Below the pieces are notes generated by a model. It searched no databases. It was not told the DNA's origin and saw only the letters and a list, made by a program, of their open reading frames with translations. Positions 6,536 through 13,304 of a stretch of DNA of 16,796 bases are shown here, in pieces; the first letter of the stretch is position 1, and each line of letters opens with the position of its first letter. Source of the stretch: Pseudomonadota bacterium (lineage in GTDB: Bacteria; Pseudomonadota; Gammaproteobacteria; Xanthomonadales; Xanthomonadaceae). The position numbers and the translations under genes were made by a program. Location of the stretch: positions 1 to 16,796 of the forward strand of contig JAEZCF010000047.1 of NCBI GenBank assembly GCA_023430045.1, given 5' to 3'.

Positions 6536-7576
6536 TCAGTCCTCGGTGTCGTCTTCTTCGGATTCGTTGCCGCTGCCCGAAGCCGGTGCGGCCGGCAGCG
6601 GGGCAGTCCCCGGCAGGGGCACCAGCGCGGTGGGTGGCTGGCCGAGGAAATCGTGGCTGCGCGCCCAGGTGGCGAACAGCCGCGGCCATTGCGCGACCAG
6701 CGTGCCCGGCCTGCCCAGGCCCCAGCTGTGGCCGCCCTTTTCGAACAGGTGCAGTTCCACCGGCACCTTGGCCGCGTGGGCCGCCTGGTACATGGCCAGG
6801 CTGTGGCCTACATCCACGATGCCATCATCCACGGCCTGCGCCAGGAACACCGGCGGCATGTCCTTGCCAACGTGCGCTTCCACCGAATACGCAGCGGCAG
6901 CATCGGGCTGGGTGCTGAGCTCACGACGCGAGCGCGTCTGGTCCAGCGGTGCCTGTACGGATACCACCGGGTAGATCATGGCCAGAAAATCCGGGCGCGA
7001 GGACAGCCTGTCTGCTTCGTCGATGGCGGGGTAGAAATCCGTATCGAAGCGCGTGGCAACGATGCCGGCCAGGTTGGCGCCGGCGGAAAAACCGAGCACG
7101 CCGATGCGTGCAGGATCCACGCCCAGCGCGGCTGCCTGCGAGCGCAGCAGGCGCACGGCGCGCTGCCCGTCCTGGAAGGGCGAGACCGCGCTCCAGCCGT
7201 CGGCCGGCAGGCGGTAATAGACCACGGCCGTGGTCACGCCCAGCGATTGCAGCCACTGCGCGGCCGGTCGCGCAGCGGTACCGATCTGGATGCGGAAATA
7301 GCCACCGCCGCCGAAGATCACCACGGCCGAGCCATTGGGATGCTCGGGCCGATAGATCTCCATGCGGGCGTCACTGATGTTGGACGCCGCACCGGTGGCG
7401 CTGCCCTCGGTGCCCATGCGTTCCGGGCCGTTCACGGCCTGCGGCCAGTGTCCCTGCGGCCACAGCTTCACCACTTCGGGCGCGGCGCCCTGTGCGTGTG
7501 CACCGGCGCTGGCCAGTAATCCGGCCAACAGCCAGCCAAGCCCCGGCATGCGGCCGATGGCAATCGTCATCTTCAT
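6536..7576 (-). CDS. Secreted alpha/beta-hydrolase esterase, acetyl-xylan-esterase-like
   Basis: A 346-residue alpha/beta hydrolase of the BD-FAE/hydrolase-3 type. The signal peptide ends near residue 28 (AGAHA). The oxyanion motif FGGGGY is at 88-93, nucleophile Ser164 lies in GFSAG, the acid is Asp250 or Asp251 in AVDDGIV, and His283 lies in KGGHSWG, a complete triad. Such enzymes often remove acetyl or feruloyl groups from xylan. The location directly downstream of a GH115 alpha-glucuronidase favours acetyl xylan esterase, but this is inference. The start at 7576 has GGGAGGGG 9 nt upstream. The last 40 residues form a Pro/Ala linker and an unusually acidic tail (NESEEDDTED) that the fold does not need. 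The porin gene follows after 56 bp. Confidence 0.82.
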   Translation of the reverse strand: MKMTIAIGRMPGLGWLLAGLLASAGAHAQGAAPEVVKLWPQGHWPQAVNGPERMGTEGSATGAASNISDARMEIYRPEHPNGSAVVIFGGGGYFRIQIGTAARPAAQWLQSLGVTTAVVYYRLPADGWSAVSPFQDGQRAVRLLRSQAAALGVDPARIGVLGFSAGANLAGIVATRFDTDFYPAIDEADRLSSRPDFLAMIYPVVSVQAPLDQTRSRRELSTQPDAAAAYSVEAHVGKDMPPVFLAQAVDDGIVDVGHSLAMYQAAHAAKVPVELHLFEKGGHSWGLGRPGTLVAQWPRLFATWARSHDFLGQPPTALVPLPGTAPLPAAPASGSGNESEEDDTED

Positions 7577-7636
7577 GCGGATGAACCCCTCCCAAGGTCA
7601 TGGTGCGCCGCCAGGCTGTACTCCTGGCTGCAGGTA

Positions 7637-7662
7637 TCGTGCTGCGACATCGTGCAGCGACA
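7637..7662. repeat. Tandem 13-bp repeat upstream of the esterase gene
   Basis: TCGTGCTGCGACA (7637-7649) is followed directly by TCGTGCAGCGACA (7650-7662), with 12 of 13 identical bases. The pair lies 61-86 bp upstream of the esterase start, in the 216-bp gap after the GH115 gene. It may be a regulator site for an internal promoter. I see no clear -35/-10 pair. Confidence 0.4.
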
Positions 7663-7792
7663 CGGGTCACTGCAAGACGGAATCGACAGGAGGGATTGTT
7701 ACTCCGGAACACCGCCGGAGCCGATAACCCATTCTGACTAGAGAGCGGAACCGGCCGGGAGACAGCACCGGACCACGTGCCCGGCACCGACC

Positions 7793-10396
7793 TTATTCGC
7801 TTGGCGGTGCAGGTCCCAGATAGCTCGGCGGCAGCGGTGCATGGGCAAGCACCAGTTTCTGCACCACCACGTTGTCATCCAGCCGCCAGATCCGGACCAC
7901 GTGTGGCCCTGCGGAGACATCCGGGAACTGCGCCTGGATGATCCGCGCGTTGTCCTCCACCGCCCGGTTCCAGTCGCGCTGCTCCTGCCGCGTGGTTTCG
8001 GTCGGCGCCGGCATCAGGTGGTCGCTCACAACCTGGACCGGACCATCATCGATCGATACGCCGATACGCAGACGGTTTCCACCGCTGACATCCAGTGTCG
8101 GCACGAGATACAGATAAACGATGAGCGCACCGTCCTGCGTAGTGGACACATCGTATTCAACGCGCACACCCTCTTCGACCGTGGTGGCTGGGCGTCCCTG
8201 CGGCAGGGCGACGATCGCGCCTTCGGTGCGGCCGAGGCGCGGTACCGCCTGCCATTGCAGTCCCGCGCCACCGATACTGCGCGAAAAGCGTGGCGCTTCG
8301 ATGGCCGTGACACCCGGGGCCGACGGGAATGTGGGCGCGTTGAAGCGCAGCGGCGGGGGCGTGCGATCGGTGGCTACACGCACAATATCCGGCATTACCT
8401 GCGTTTCGGGTTGCTGCCAATGGGTATAGCCGATATGGGTCTGCAGCATCATGCCGTCCCACTTGCCGCCGTTGAGAGCGTGGTAGCGCGCACTGATCTC
8501 TGCATCCCGTGCAAACGCTTCCTCGGCCATGTCCGCGAACCGGTTGGCCCGCGGATCGCCCGTTGCCGCCAACCGCCGGTTCCACGCGACCGCGTAGTAC
8601 AGGCGATAAAGATTTCCCAGGGCGATGATCGGATGTTCCACCAGTTGGAACCACGCGTCCTGGTACCCGGCTGGCAGTGTTGCCTTGACCTGCCGGGCAT
8701 CGCGTTCCAGCGCATCCCACTCGCCCACGATGCCCGCAAATTCACCGCCATCGAGCACGTCGTGCGCGCTGTCACCCAGTGCGAAACTGTCCGCATCGAT
8801 CAGCTCCGGCTTCCGCCGAGCAGCGTACTGGCTGTAACGCGTCACCAGCCCGGCGATCGCATCGGCGTGCTGCGGCCCGAACGCGGTCCGCGCCCAATCG
8901 CGCGGAAAACGCTTGAGGGCCTCCAGATCCATCGATTCGGGATCCCAGGCGTGCTTCATGAAGAAGTCCAACGGGTATTCCATGGGCTTGATGTCGCCGA
9001 CATTGACGATCCACAGCGCCCGAGCGCCGCGCTGGTAGGCGAGATCCATCTGCTGCCAGGTCTTCTCGATCTGGGTGGTATTGAGCCACTTGTAGTTGCG
9101 TGGAGCGCCAACGTAATCGAAGTGATAGTAGACACCGAAGCCGCCCGCACGTCCGAAATCCCGTGTCGGGAGACGGCGGTTCTGGCCCCAGTTGTCGTCG
9201 GCGAACAGCAGGATCACATCGTCCGGCACCTGCATTCCGTGGTCGTAGTAGTCCTGCACTTCCTTGTACAACGCCCATACCTGCGGCGTCCGGTCCGCAG
9301 GTTTTCCGGTGACCTCGGCGATGATCCGGCGCTGGTCGGCCACGATGTCCTGCAGCAGCGTGGTCGCTGTTCCTTCGGCCATGGCTTCGTCGCCGTCCCC
9401 GCGCATGCCCAGGGAAACGATGCTTTCGTAGGCACGGCCATCGCCGCGCGACATCATCCGCTCAATCCCCCCGCGCCAGAACGTACGCAGGTTCTCCGTG
9501 TTGCTGCGGTAATCCCAGGGCCCGCCGGTGACGCCGCCTTCGCGGTTGCGGTGCCATTCGTCGTGCGCACGCATCATCGGTTCGTGGTGGGTGGTGCCCA
9601 TCACCACGCCCATGGCATCGGCCAGCACCATGTTGCGGGGATCATCGTCGTTGAACGCCTTGGGGGGCCACATCGCCGGCCACAGGTAATTGCCCTTCAG
9701 GCGCAGCAGCAGCTCGAACACGTGCGCGTACATGTCCGCGTTGATGCCGCCGAAACGCTTCCGCGCCCAGGTACTGAACGCAGGATCCTCATCGTTGATG
9801 AAGAAGCCTCGATACTTCACCTTGGGACGATCCTGGTGCACACCGGCCGTGACATGCAGTTCTTGCCGGCGCTGCACGGGCACATCCGCCCACCAGTACC
9901 ATGGAGACACGCCGATCCTTTCCGAGAGATCGTACAGCCCGAACACGACGCCGCGCCGGTCCGAGCCCACCACCACCAGGGCACGTTCGACGCCAGGCCA
10001 GGGCCGTTCGACCACCTCTTGGCGGTAGCCTTCCCATTGGTCTGCCAGGCCCTGCACATCCAGCTTGCCTGCCCGCACCAGCGAATCGATGAGCGCGCTG
10101 GCGCCTGCCACACCAGCGACGACCACCGGACCGTGCGCATCGTGGACGTCCTGCAGCCGGGCCGGCGCCTGCCCGCTGACGCGTTGCAGATCCGCAGCGA
10201 ATCCGTCAGCGGCGTGCTGTACGGCTGGATCAGCGGTCGATTCCACCAGCAGTGCAGCGGGCCTTGATTGCCGGATCAAGGGAAAACTGCCGGCCGTCGA
10301 CCGCTCGCATACCGATACCGGGGCCGAGCATGCTGACGCCGTCGGTACATGAAACGAGAACGCCGACAGAATGAGACAGATCAGTACGCCTTTCAT
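7793..10396 (-). CDS. GH115 xylan alpha-1,2-glucuronidase
   Basis: An 867-residue exported glycoside hydrolase of family GH115, which removes (4-O-methyl)-glucuronic acid from internal and terminal xylose units of glucuronoxylan. An N-terminal signal peptide ends near VPTASA (22); a Cys follows, but the -3 residue does not fit a good lipobox. An N-terminal domain (about 40-185) precedes the catalytic region with family blocks FINDEDPAFSTW (199-210), GNYLWPAMWP (235-244), MRGDGDE (331-337), KEVQDYYDHG (378-387), FADDNWGQNRRLP (398-410), YHFDYVGAPRNYKWLNT (424-440) and NVGDIKPMEYPLDFF (465-479). Acidic residues in these blocks are candidates for catalysis. A C-terminal beta-rich domain ends the protein. 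The ATG at 10396 has GGAG 5 nt upstream. The length fits the family. A xyl-box-like palindrome lies 56-73 bp upstream. Confidence 0.93.
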   Translation of the reverse strand: MKGVLICLILSAFSFHVPTASACSAPVSVCERSTAGSFPLIRQSRPAALLVESTADPAVQHAADGFAADLQRVSGQAPARLQDVHDAHGPVVVAGVAGASALIDSLVRAGKLDVQGLADQWEGYRQEVVERPWPGVERALVVVGSDRRGVVFGLYDLSERIGVSPWYWWADVPVQRRQELHVTAGVHQDRPKVKYRGFFINDEDPAFSTWARKRFGGINADMYAHVFELLLRLKGNYLWPAMWPPKAFNDDDPRNMVLADAMGVVMGTTHHEPMMRAHDEWHRNREGGVTGGPWDYRSNTENLRTFWRGGIERMMSRGDGRAYESIVSLGMRGDGDEAMAEGTATTLLQDIVADQRRIIAEVTGKPADRTPQVWALYKEVQDYYDHGMQVPDDVILLFADDNWGQNRRLPTRDFGRAGGFGVYYHFDYVGAPRNYKWLNTTQIEKTWQQMDLAYQRGARALWIVNVGDIKPMEYPLDFFMKHAWDPESMDLEALKRFPRDWARTAFGPQHADAIAGLVTRYSQYAARRKPELIDADSFALGDSAHDVLDGGEFAGIVGEWDALERDARQVKATLPAGYQDAWFQLVEHPIIALGNLYRLYYAVAWNRRLAATGDPRANRFADMAEEAFARDAEISARYHALNGGKWDGMMLQTHIGYTHWQQPETQVMPDIVRVATDRTPPPLRFNAPTFPSAPGVTAIEAPRFSRSIGGAGLQWQAVPRLGRTEGAIVALPQGRPATTVEEGVRVEYDVSTTQDGALIVYLYLVPTLDVSGGNRLRIGVSIDDGPVQVVSDHLMPAPTETTRQEQRDWNRAVEDNARIIQAQFPDVSAGPHVVRIWRLDDNVVVQKLVLAHAPLPPSYLGPAPPSE

Positions 10397-10451
10397 CGCT
10401 TCTCCCGCCCCCCGCCCCGCGCAGGGATCTGATTGGACTACAGACATCGAC

Positions 10452-10469
10452 GATGGTAGCGCTACCATC
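10452..10469. promoter_or_regulatory. xyl-box-like LacI-family operator
   Basis: GATGGTAGCGCTACCATC is a perfect 18-bp palindrome with the CG-centred form typical of LacI-family operators. Its core TGGTAGCGCTACCA differs at one base from the xyl-box TGGTAGCGCTAACA that I recall for XylR of Xanthomonas campestris. It lies 56 bp before the GH115 start, so a XylR-type repressor probably controls this enzyme. No regulator gene is in the window. Confidence 0.8.
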
Positions 10470-10590
10470 CGCTGGGCCAGCATATCCGCGCGCACGGCAC
10501 GCGTCTTGCTGCGCTGCGCAAGCTCGAGACACGTCGAGTAATGGGGAGAGGAATACGGCACCGCAGGATCATCGGCCGATGGACCGAGGG

Positions 10591-10619
10591 TGCGGAGCGC
10601 TCCGGAAAGCTGCGGAGCG
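10591..10619. repeat. Nested CGGAGCG inverted and direct repeats
   Basis: TGCGGAGCG occurs at 10591-10599 and 10611-10619. The first copy also pairs with CGCTCCG (10598-10604) in the 12-bp palindrome CGGAGCGCTCCG (10593-10604). CGCTCCG can instead pair with the second copy (10613-10619), giving two mutually exclusive hairpins. It lies 30-58 nt downstream of the tRNA gene on the minus strand and could be its 3' structure. Confidence 0.45.
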
Positions 10620-10648
10620 TCATGGCTGCCGCGAAATGCTGCGATATA

Positions 10649-10722
10649 TGGAGCGGGCGAAGGGAATCGAACCCTCGTCAGTAGCTTGGGAAGCTACAGC
10701 TCTACCATTGAGCTACGCCCGC
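10649..10722 (-). tRNA. tRNA-Gly(CCC)
   Basis: A full cloverleaf is visible on the minus strand. The acceptor stem begins GCGGGCG and ends CGCCCGC, the D arm is GCTC/GAGC, and the anticodon stem GTAGC/GCTAC encloses loop TTCCCAA, giving anticodon CCC. The T arm is GAGGG-TTCGATT-CCCTT. The CCA end is encoded (10651-10649). It is very similar to E. coli glyU and reads GGG codons. It stands alone between the autotransporter gene and the GH115 gene. Confidence 0.96.
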
Positions 10723-10735
10723 GTCGCAGGGCAAC

Positions 10736-10765
10736 AGTCTATTCGGGCAGCGGCCCGCAGCGCAA
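10736..10765 (-). promoter_or_regulatory. Candidate promoter of tRNA-Gly
   Basis: On the minus strand TTGCGC (10765-10760) and TAGACT (10741-10736) are separated by 18 nt, and the mature tRNA begins 13 nt after the -10. The GC-rich stretch after the -10 resembles discriminators of stringently controlled tRNA promoters. Confidence 0.5.
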
Positions 10766-10814
10766 CGGTGGCGCGCGGCGGTATAGGCGATCCGTAGTCG
10801 GCGGCACTGGAGCC

Positions 10815-10837
10815 AGCCGACCATGGGTCGGCTCTAC
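10815..10837 (-). repeat. SMAG-type REP stem-loop
   Basis: AGCCGACC (10815-10822), ATG, GGTCGGCT (10826-10833) and CTAC (10834-10837) repeat the sequence found at 5-27 and 954-976 exactly. It lies between the 3' end of the autotransporter gene and the tRNA promoter. Confidence 0.86.
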
Positions 10838-10847
10838 CGGGGGATGC

Positions 10848-10870
10848 GGTGACGACCAACGGTCGTCACC
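10848..10870. repeat. Second REP-like hairpin, 10-bp perfect stem
   Basis: GGTGACGACC (10848-10857), loop AAC and GGTCGTCACC (10861-10870) form a perfect hairpin sharing the GACC-NNN-GGTC core of SMAG but with different arms and no GTAG box. It lies 25 nt past the autotransporter stop on the minus strand and may define the 3' end of that mRNA. No U-tract follows. Confidence 0.7.
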
Positions 10871-10894
10871 CACCAGAATCCGTCCATCAGCTGA

Positions 10895-12709
10895 TCAGAA
10901 GCTGCCGCTGAAGCTGGCGAAGATCGAGGTGTCCATCGCCTTCTTCTGCATCGTGCTCGCGCTCAGGCCGATGTTGCTCTGCAGCCCGAACAGCTCCATG
11001 CGCGCGCCGAGTACGGCGGTCGCGTAGTCCTTGTCGAACTCCAGGCCCGGTACGCGGAAGGTGCCGGCACCCGGCACGCTCTGCAGCCATGCGCTGGCCT
11101 GCTGGCCATCCTCGAACTCGTGGTCGTAGGTCACCTGCAGGTACGGCTTGACGCTGCCACCATCCAGGCGCACCTGCCAGCCGATGCTGCCGGTGGTGGA
11201 ATCGGCATCCTGGTCGCCATAGCCCAGCGCGGTGGCGCTGGCGTTGCTTTCGGTATAGCCGTCCAGCTTGATCTTCTGCCACACCACCGCGGCGACCGGC
11301 CCATGACGGACACCGCCTTCCTGGCCGAATTCGTAACCGGCATTCAGTGCAACGGTCAGGTTGCTGCCATCCGGCGAACCCTTGTGCTCGCGGGTGACCG
11401 GACCGAGCTGCACCTTGCGGGTCACGTCGTAATCCAGCCAGCTGTAGCTTACCTGGCCGGTGACCGACGCGCGGTCGCCATACCAGCCGCCGAACAAGCC
11501 AAGGGTGGTATCGGACTGGGTGAAATCGCCCATGCTGTTGCCGAAGTCTGCATCCATGCGGCCATAGCCGGCGAAGCCGCCGAACACCATGCCATCGCGT
11601 GCCCAGTCGATGCCGAACAGGCCGGCTGGCGCCATGCCGTCGTACAGATCGGCATGGTCGTACCGCTGCATGTCGCCGCGCAGACCGCCCCACCACGACA
11701 TGCCATCAGCCGGACGACCGTCCCGATGCATCGCGACCTGGTCGGCACGCGAACGACCGATGGTTTCCGCCGAATGGGTCAGCACCTGCTGCAGCCGCGG
11801 CCCTTCCAGCACCGAAATGGCGTACTGGCCCAGCATCGCGTGGGTAGCGGTGGACGGGTGCACGCCATCGGCGAACACATAGCTGTTGGCCGCATCGGCA
11901 GCGACCAGGCTGGTCGGATTGCAGGTCACCGACGAGGCCGTGGTGCAGGCCATGTCGGTCGCGTTGCGGAAGCCATAGGCCGACGGATCAGCAACGATTT
12001 CCTGCAGGATGCCGAAGGTATCCAGCGGGATGAACGTGATGCCCGCCTGCTTCAGTCCACCATACAGCGCATCGTTGTATGCGGAAGCCAGCGCCGTGCC
12101 CTGCGCCATGTAGGCCGCGCCGCCGGCCCGGAAGCTCGGCGTCAAGCCGATGTCCGGCAGGTTTGGCACCAGCACGTACTGCGCGCCGGCCTGGGTGAGC
12201 GCACCGACGATGCCGATCTGGTTCGTCACCGCCGCGCCGATCACGGCCGGGGCCTGCGCCGGGCTGGTGATGGCGAACAGATCGTTCGGGCCACCCCAGA
12301 CCGAATACAGTGCATTCGGGTCGGCCTTGCCACCGTTGGCCGCCAGGTAGTTCGCCGCCTGGGTCTTCAGCGAAGGCGTTGGGCCCAGGGCGCCCACCGC
12401 ATCGGTAGCCACGGTGGCACCGCCGGCAGCATAGTTGTCGCCGTTCTGCCCATTGCCGTTCGGGCTGGCGTTGGTGCCGTAGTAATTGGCGACGTGCTCG
12501 GACCACACCCAGCCCGGATTCGTGGTGAACTTGCCGATGATTGGCTGCGCCTGAGGCGGCAGCAGCGGACGGAAAAAGCCGCTGTCGGTCAGGCTGTCGC
12601 CGATGAACACCGTGCGCGTGAAGGCCGGATCGGCCGCCATGGCCGGAAGGGCCGCAAGAGCGAGCGCGGTGGCGATCAGCGTGCGGACGGGGCGTTTGCT
12701 GGACAACAT
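10895..12709 (-). CDS. GDSL autotransporter esterase/lipase (EstA type)
   Basis: A 604-residue type V secreted esterase. A signal peptide ends near AMA (24). The GDSL passenger (about 28-310) has nucleophile Ser39 in FIGDSLTDSG, Gly96-97 in the AAGGA block, Asn142 in GGPND, and Asp281/His284 in DGVHPS, which is a complete SGNH set. Cys255 and Cys263 could form a disulfide. From about 340 to the end is an autotransporter beta-barrel (MSWWGGLRGDM start, terminal Phe in FSGSF). EstA-type enzymes stay on the cell surface and hydrolyse esters; in Pseudomonas EstA affects rhamnolipid production and motility. The ATG at 12709 has AGGAG 6 nt upstream. Length fits the family (about 600-650). It is divergent from thiS. 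Substrate here is unknown. Confidence 0.93.
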   Translation of the reverse strand: MLSSKRPVRTLIATALALAALPAMAADPAFTRTVFIGDSLTDSGFFRPLLPPQAQPIIGKFTTNPGWVWSEHVANYYGTNASPNGNGQNGDNYAAGGATVATDAVGALGPTPSLKTQAANYLAANGGKADPNALYSVWGGPNDLFAITSPAQAPAVIGAAVTNQIGIVGALTQAGAQYVLVPNLPDIGLTPSFRAGGAAYMAQGTALASAYNDALYGGLKQAGITFIPLDTFGILQEIVADPSAYGFRNATDMACTTASSVTCNPTSLVAADAANSYVFADGVHPSTATHAMLGQYAISVLEGPRLQQVLTHSAETIGRSRADQVAMHRDGRPADGMSWWGGLRGDMQRYDHADLYDGMAPAGLFGIDWARDGMVFGGFAGYGRMDADFGNSMGDFTQSDTTLGLFGGWYGDRASVTGQVSYSWLDYDVTRKVQLGPVTREHKGSPDGSNLTVALNAGYEFGQEGGVRHGPVAAVVWQKIKLDGYTESNASATALGYGDQDADSTTGSIGWQVRLDGGSVKPYLQVTYDHEFEDGQQASAWLQSVPGAGTFRVPGLEFDKDYATAVLGARMELFGLQSNIGLSASTMQKKAMDTSIFASFSGSF

Positions 12710-12771
12710 GTGGAACTCCTGTAGGGGTTGATCGCCAGCAATACGCCAGCGCACGGGGCAATGGTTTCACC

Positions 12772-12789
12772 CGTGACGGCAAAGTCACG
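12772..12789. repeat. Small hairpin in the estA-thiS divergent region
   Basis: CGTGAC (12772-12777), loop GGCAAA and GTCACG (12784-12789) form a 6-bp inverted repeat in the 186-bp region between the divergent autotransporter and thiS genes. It could be a regulator site. No TPP riboswitch signature and no clear promoter are visible in this region. Confidence 0.3.
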
Positions 12790-12895
12790 CTGCGCCGCGG
12801 CATGCGGCCCCTTGCGCGGTATCGCAGCGAGGGGCATGAGCGGTCATTGCCAGCTCGACGATGCCTTCGCGCATGGACTGGGCGACAATGGCGAC

Positions 12896-13096
12896 ATGAA
12901 CATCCAGCTCAATGGCGAACCCCGCACCCTGCCCGATTCGGCAACCCTCCAGGACCTGCTGCAGGCCGAACAACTGCTTGAACGGCGGGTGGCAGTGGAA
13001 GTGAATGGTGAGATCGTCACCCGCAGCCTGCATGCCGGTCGTGCGCTGGCCGAAGGCGATGTGGTGGAGATCGTGCACGCGCTCGGCGGCGGGTGA
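12896..13096 (+). CDS. thiS: ThiS, sulfur carrier for thiamin thiazole synthesis
   Basis: A 66-residue ubiquitin-fold protein. It shows the family pattern MNIQLNGEPRTL, LLERRVAVEVNGEIV (26-41) and GDVVEIVHALGGG at the C-terminus. The terminal Gly-Gly is adenylated by ThiF and then thiocarboxylated, and the sulfur passes to ThiG. The start at 12896 is fixed by the family N-terminus; no clear Shine-Dalgarno precedes it. thiG follows in the same direction but only after 208 bp, an unusually large gap filled by a duplicated repeat. Earlier in-frame codons to 12728 do not fit the family. Confidence 0.93.
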   Translation: MNIQLNGEPRTLPDSATLQDLLQAEQLLERRVAVEVNGEIVTRSLHAGRALAEGDVVEIVHALGGG

Positions 13097-13103
13097 CCGG
13101 GCA

Positions 13104-13160
13104 TCGCCAGCAGCACGGCGCTGCGCGCCGCCGCCACGACCAGCGGTCGGGCGCCACCAG
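13104..13160. repeat. 57-bp repeat, copy 1, between thiS and thiG
   Basis: This unit is 56/57 identical to 13181-13237. It contains two perfect hairpins: CGGCGC-TGC-GCGCCG (13116-13130) and CGACC-AGC-GGTCG (13137-13149). The second shares the GACC-NNN-GGTC core of the REP elements elsewhere in the window. It starts 8 nt after the thiS stop. Confidence 0.85.
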
Positions 13161-13180
13161 GTCGTCACGAGGCCGACCCT

Positions 13181-13237
13181 TCGCCAGCAGCACGGCGCTG
13201 CGCGCCGCCTCCACGACCAGCGGTCGGGCGCCACCAG
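13181..13237. repeat. 57-bp repeat, copy 2, between thiS and thiG
   Basis: Same unit as copy 1 with one G-to-T change, giving a 77-bp period with a 20-nt spacer (13161-13180). Hairpins are at 13193-13207 and 13214-13226. The near identity points to a recent duplication or to selection on structure. Confidence 0.85.
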
Positions 13238-13268
13238 CCAGCGACACGTACAGCGAGGTGGGTGCCGG

Positions 13269-13298
13269 CGGACAGGCAGCAGCGGGATAGGCGATAAT
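13269..13298 (+). promoter_or_regulatory. Candidate leaderless promoter of thiG
   Basis: CGGACA (13269-13274) and GATAAT (13293-13298) are spaced by 18 nt. The thiG ATG begins 6 nt after the -10, so transcription would start at or next to the start codon. No Shine-Dalgarno precedes thiG, which agrees with a leaderless message. Sequence match only. Confidence 0.4.
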
Positions 13299-13304
13299 CC
13301 CGTC

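Noticed and set aside
7841..10267. An 808-codon plus-strand frame opposite the GH115 gene
   Set aside because: It is a GC-rich shadow of the GH115 coding strand. The minus-strand protein has clear family motifs and a good ribosome-binding site, and this frame has neither.
10649..10722. tRNA-Gly as an integration site for a genomic island
   Set aside because: No integrase gene is present and I see no second copy of the tRNA 3' end in the window. The flanking genes look like normal chromosome.
10453..10797. Plus-strand frames running through the tRNA, including a GIEPSS-type peptide
   Set aside because: This is the well-known false protein produced by translating the antisense of a tRNA-Gly gene.
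13104..13237. CRISPR array at the repeats between thiS and thiG
   Set aside because: There are only two units of 57 bp with one 20-nt spacer, no cas genes, and internal hairpins unlike CRISPR repeats.
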